From FEB-25 sp963822175 (GTDB lineage Bacteria; Chloroflexota; Anaerolineae; Anaerolineales; UBA4823): a stretch of DNA of 64,000 nucleotides. This document shows positions 62,726-64,000 of this stretch, in pieces (the stretch's first letter is position 1; every line of letters begins with the position of its first letter). Location of the stretch: assembly GCA_963822175.1 (NCBI GenBank), contig CAWGGJ010000013.1:77106-141105 (forward strand), read 5' to 3'. The notes below the pieces were generated by a model. It was not told where the DNA came from, searched no databases, and was given only the letters and a program-made list of their open reading frames with translations. The position numbers and the translations under genes are program-made.

Positions 62726-63952
62726 ATGGTTAATCAAACTGCACCGAAAAAATACATAATAATACTTAACATGCTCAGGGTAGGGCTTCCCCTGACTTAT
62801 CTATTTTTGCTGATCGAATTCTTTGATGAGCTGAATTATGGGATTGCGAATGCAGCTCTTCCCGCTATCCGCAACGACCTGGGAATTTCCTATACACAGG
62901 TTGGCTTGCTGCTAGGGCTGCCCGCAATTATTAATACCGTCATCGAACCGGTGTTGATGCTCCTGGGAGACACCCGCTACCGAAAACAGATCATGTTGGC
63001 TGGCGGAATTATGATCGCTTTATCCCTGGCAGGCATTGCCTCCAGTCATAATTTCCTGGTAATTTTATTTTGCTTGGTGATTGGATATCCAGCCAGTGGT
63101 GCTTTTGTTTCCCTATCACAAGCCACATTGATGGATCTTAATCCGGGTCGCGAGCCTCAGATGATGGCGCGTTGGACGCTTTCGGGGTCGCTGGCGAATT
63201 TGCTCGGTCCTTTGATCCTGGCTGCTGGTTTTGCGTTGGGGTTTGGCTGGCGTTGGGCATTCTATGCCCTGGCGGCGATGTGCCTGGTCCTGGTCGGGCT
63301 AACCTGGATTAGACATATCCCATCGAAACATAGCGGTGAGACATATGTGCTGCCAATTCAGCTCGGGAAAACCCTGTTAGCTGGACTGTGGCAGGCCATG
63401 CGTAATTCTCGATTGATGCGCTGGTTGATCCTGCTTGAGTTTTCCGATCTGCTATTGGATGTGCTTACCGGATATCTTCCACTGTATTTTACCGATGTGG
63501 TAGGGATGTCGGTTACCCAGGCCAGCTTGATGGTGGGTATCTTGATGATGGTTGGTCTGATCTCCAATATCGTCTTGATCCCCTTACTCGAAAAATATCC
63601 TGGACGAAATTTGGTGCGTATCTCAGCTGGTGTTACTGGCTTATTATTTGTAGTCTGGTTGATTGCACCCTGGCTCTGGGCGAAAATTGGGTTGATCATT
63701 TTAATTAAACTAGTTACCATAGGTTGGTACGAGGTTTTACAGGGCGAGGCCTTTGCCACCCTGCCCGGGTATTCTGGTACTGTGATGGCCACCAATTCGT
63801 TAATTGGATTACTGGGTGGAGGTATTTCCTTTTTTATTGGATGGGTTGCCGCCCAGGCAGGTCTGCCTGCCGCCATGTGGTTATTATTAGCCGGACCAAT
63901 CTGCCTGGTCCTGTTTGTTCCCAAGCCTGGTCCGGTTGCCAGTTCTTCATAA
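62726..63952 (+). CDS. MFS transporter
   Basis: About 408 residues with 12 membrane segments. The first half includes GIANAALPAIRNDLGISYTQ and VGLLLGLPAIINTVIEPVLM. The loop after helix 2 reads LGDTRYRKQIML, a form of the MFS D-R-x-G-R-R motif. The frame is open from 62657, but ATG 62726 has AGAGG upstream and is followed by a normal MFS N-terminus. The direction and substrate are unknown; the sequence is closest to sugar/drug exporter types. The last 48 bases of the window contain no gene. Confidence 0.88.
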   Translation: MVNQTAPKKYIIILNMLRVGLPLTYLFLLIEFFDELNYGIANAALPAIRNDLGISYTQVGLLLGLPAIINTVIEPVLMLLGDTRYRKQIMLAGGIMIALSLAGIASSHNFLVILFCLVIGYPASGAFVSLSQATLMDLNPGREPQMMARWTLSGSLANLLGPLILAAGFALGFGWRWAFYALAAMCLVLVGLTWIRHIPSKHSGETYVLPIQLGKTLLAGLWQAMRNSRLMRWLILLEFSDLLLDVLTGYLPLYFTDVVGMSVTQASLMVGILMMVGLISNIVLIPLLEKYPGRNLVRISAGVTGLLFVVWLIAPWLWAKIGLIILIKLVTIGWYEVLQGEAFATLPGYSGTVMATNSLIGLLGGGISFFIGWVAAQAGLPAAMWLLLAGPICLVLFVPKPGPVASSS

Positions 63953-64000
63953 TATCAAATCTGTGGGCGAGAATGAGGCGGATTGTCATGCTAAATCATT

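Noticed and set aside
1..64000. tRNA, rRNA, CRISPR, insertion sequence or prophage signals
   Set aside because: None was seen by eye: no cloverleaf with a TTCGA-type loop, no regular spaced repeats, no transposase or integrase motifs. A tRNAscan-SE or ISfinder run would be needed to exclude small ones.

Overview
The window looks like a chromosomal stretch of an anaerobic or microaerophilic member of the Chloroflexota, most likely class Anaerolineae. This is an inference from gene content. The pointers are a tungsten-type aldehyde:ferredoxin oxidoreductase with a MoaD-like partner, a giant STAND/TPR/SARP regulator, large secreted multi-domain proteins with a shared C-terminal LPL tail, a small 64-residue protein of a type I associate with this group, and many strong Shine-Dalgarno sites. 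No rRNA, tRNA, CRISPR array, prophage or insertion sequence was seen. The region reads as core and accessory metabolism rather than a mobile island.

Layout. 0-3 kb: a 5'-truncated Cys-rich protein, a GNAT acetyltransferase, a choline-kinase-like phosphotransferase and a hemerythrin protein. 3-5.4 kb: oxidative pentose phosphate genes gnd and pgl. 5.5-11 kb: small accessory genes (DUF488, TetR, flavin monooxygenase, DUF1801, CPBP protease, a beta-propeller lipoprotein), three of which have broken reading frames. 11-15.5 kb: a DEAD-box helicase, a decayed stretch with the relic of a secreted-protein gene, then AOR and MoaD converging on one terminator. 15.8-21.4 kb: a 1088-residue secreted protein, a two-gene ABC exporter and a small conserved protein. 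21.5-27 kb: a minus-strand signalling cluster (STAND-TPR-SARP regulator, 47-residue hydrophobic peptide, leader-peptide-like protein, PAS-GAF-HD-GYP protein). 27-33 kb: a SWIM protein, a GNAT protein, and a permease pair whose second member is fused to a TPR region and a beta-propeller. 33-36.5 kb: ClpC, then a cyclic-nucleotide-binding domain protein with a NifU-like protein. 36.8-42.2 kb: a frameshifted hydrolase, a small membrane protein, a GNAT protein, a DMT transporter, an HtrA lipoprotein and a 2-hydroxyacid dehydrogenase. 42.4-47.2 kb: MarR plus a heterodimeric ABC exporter. 47.2-55 kb: a structured RNA candidate, purB (frameshifted), a secreted clan CD peptidase-like protein, purA, murJ and a methyltransferase. 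55-64 kb: Hsp20, a GYD protein, polyphosphate glucokinase, a REC-GAF-PAS-GGDEF-EAL protein, a double ECF-type ATPase with CYTH and NUDIX genes, and an MFS transporter.

How the genes fit together. purA and purB cover the AMP branch of purine synthesis; gnd and pgl cover two oxidative pentose phosphate steps; a polyphosphate glucokinase could feed glucose-6-phosphate into that route. Two large c-di-GMP proteins imply active second-messenger signalling. Four genes carry exactly one extra base each, including purB, so at least some breaks are probably sequence or assembly errors.

The most unusual items are the TPR-permease-propeller fusion (30.3-32.9 kb), the roughly 140-nt structured RNA before purB (47.3 kb), and the regulator/peptide/leader-like-protein cluster (23.0-27.0 kb).
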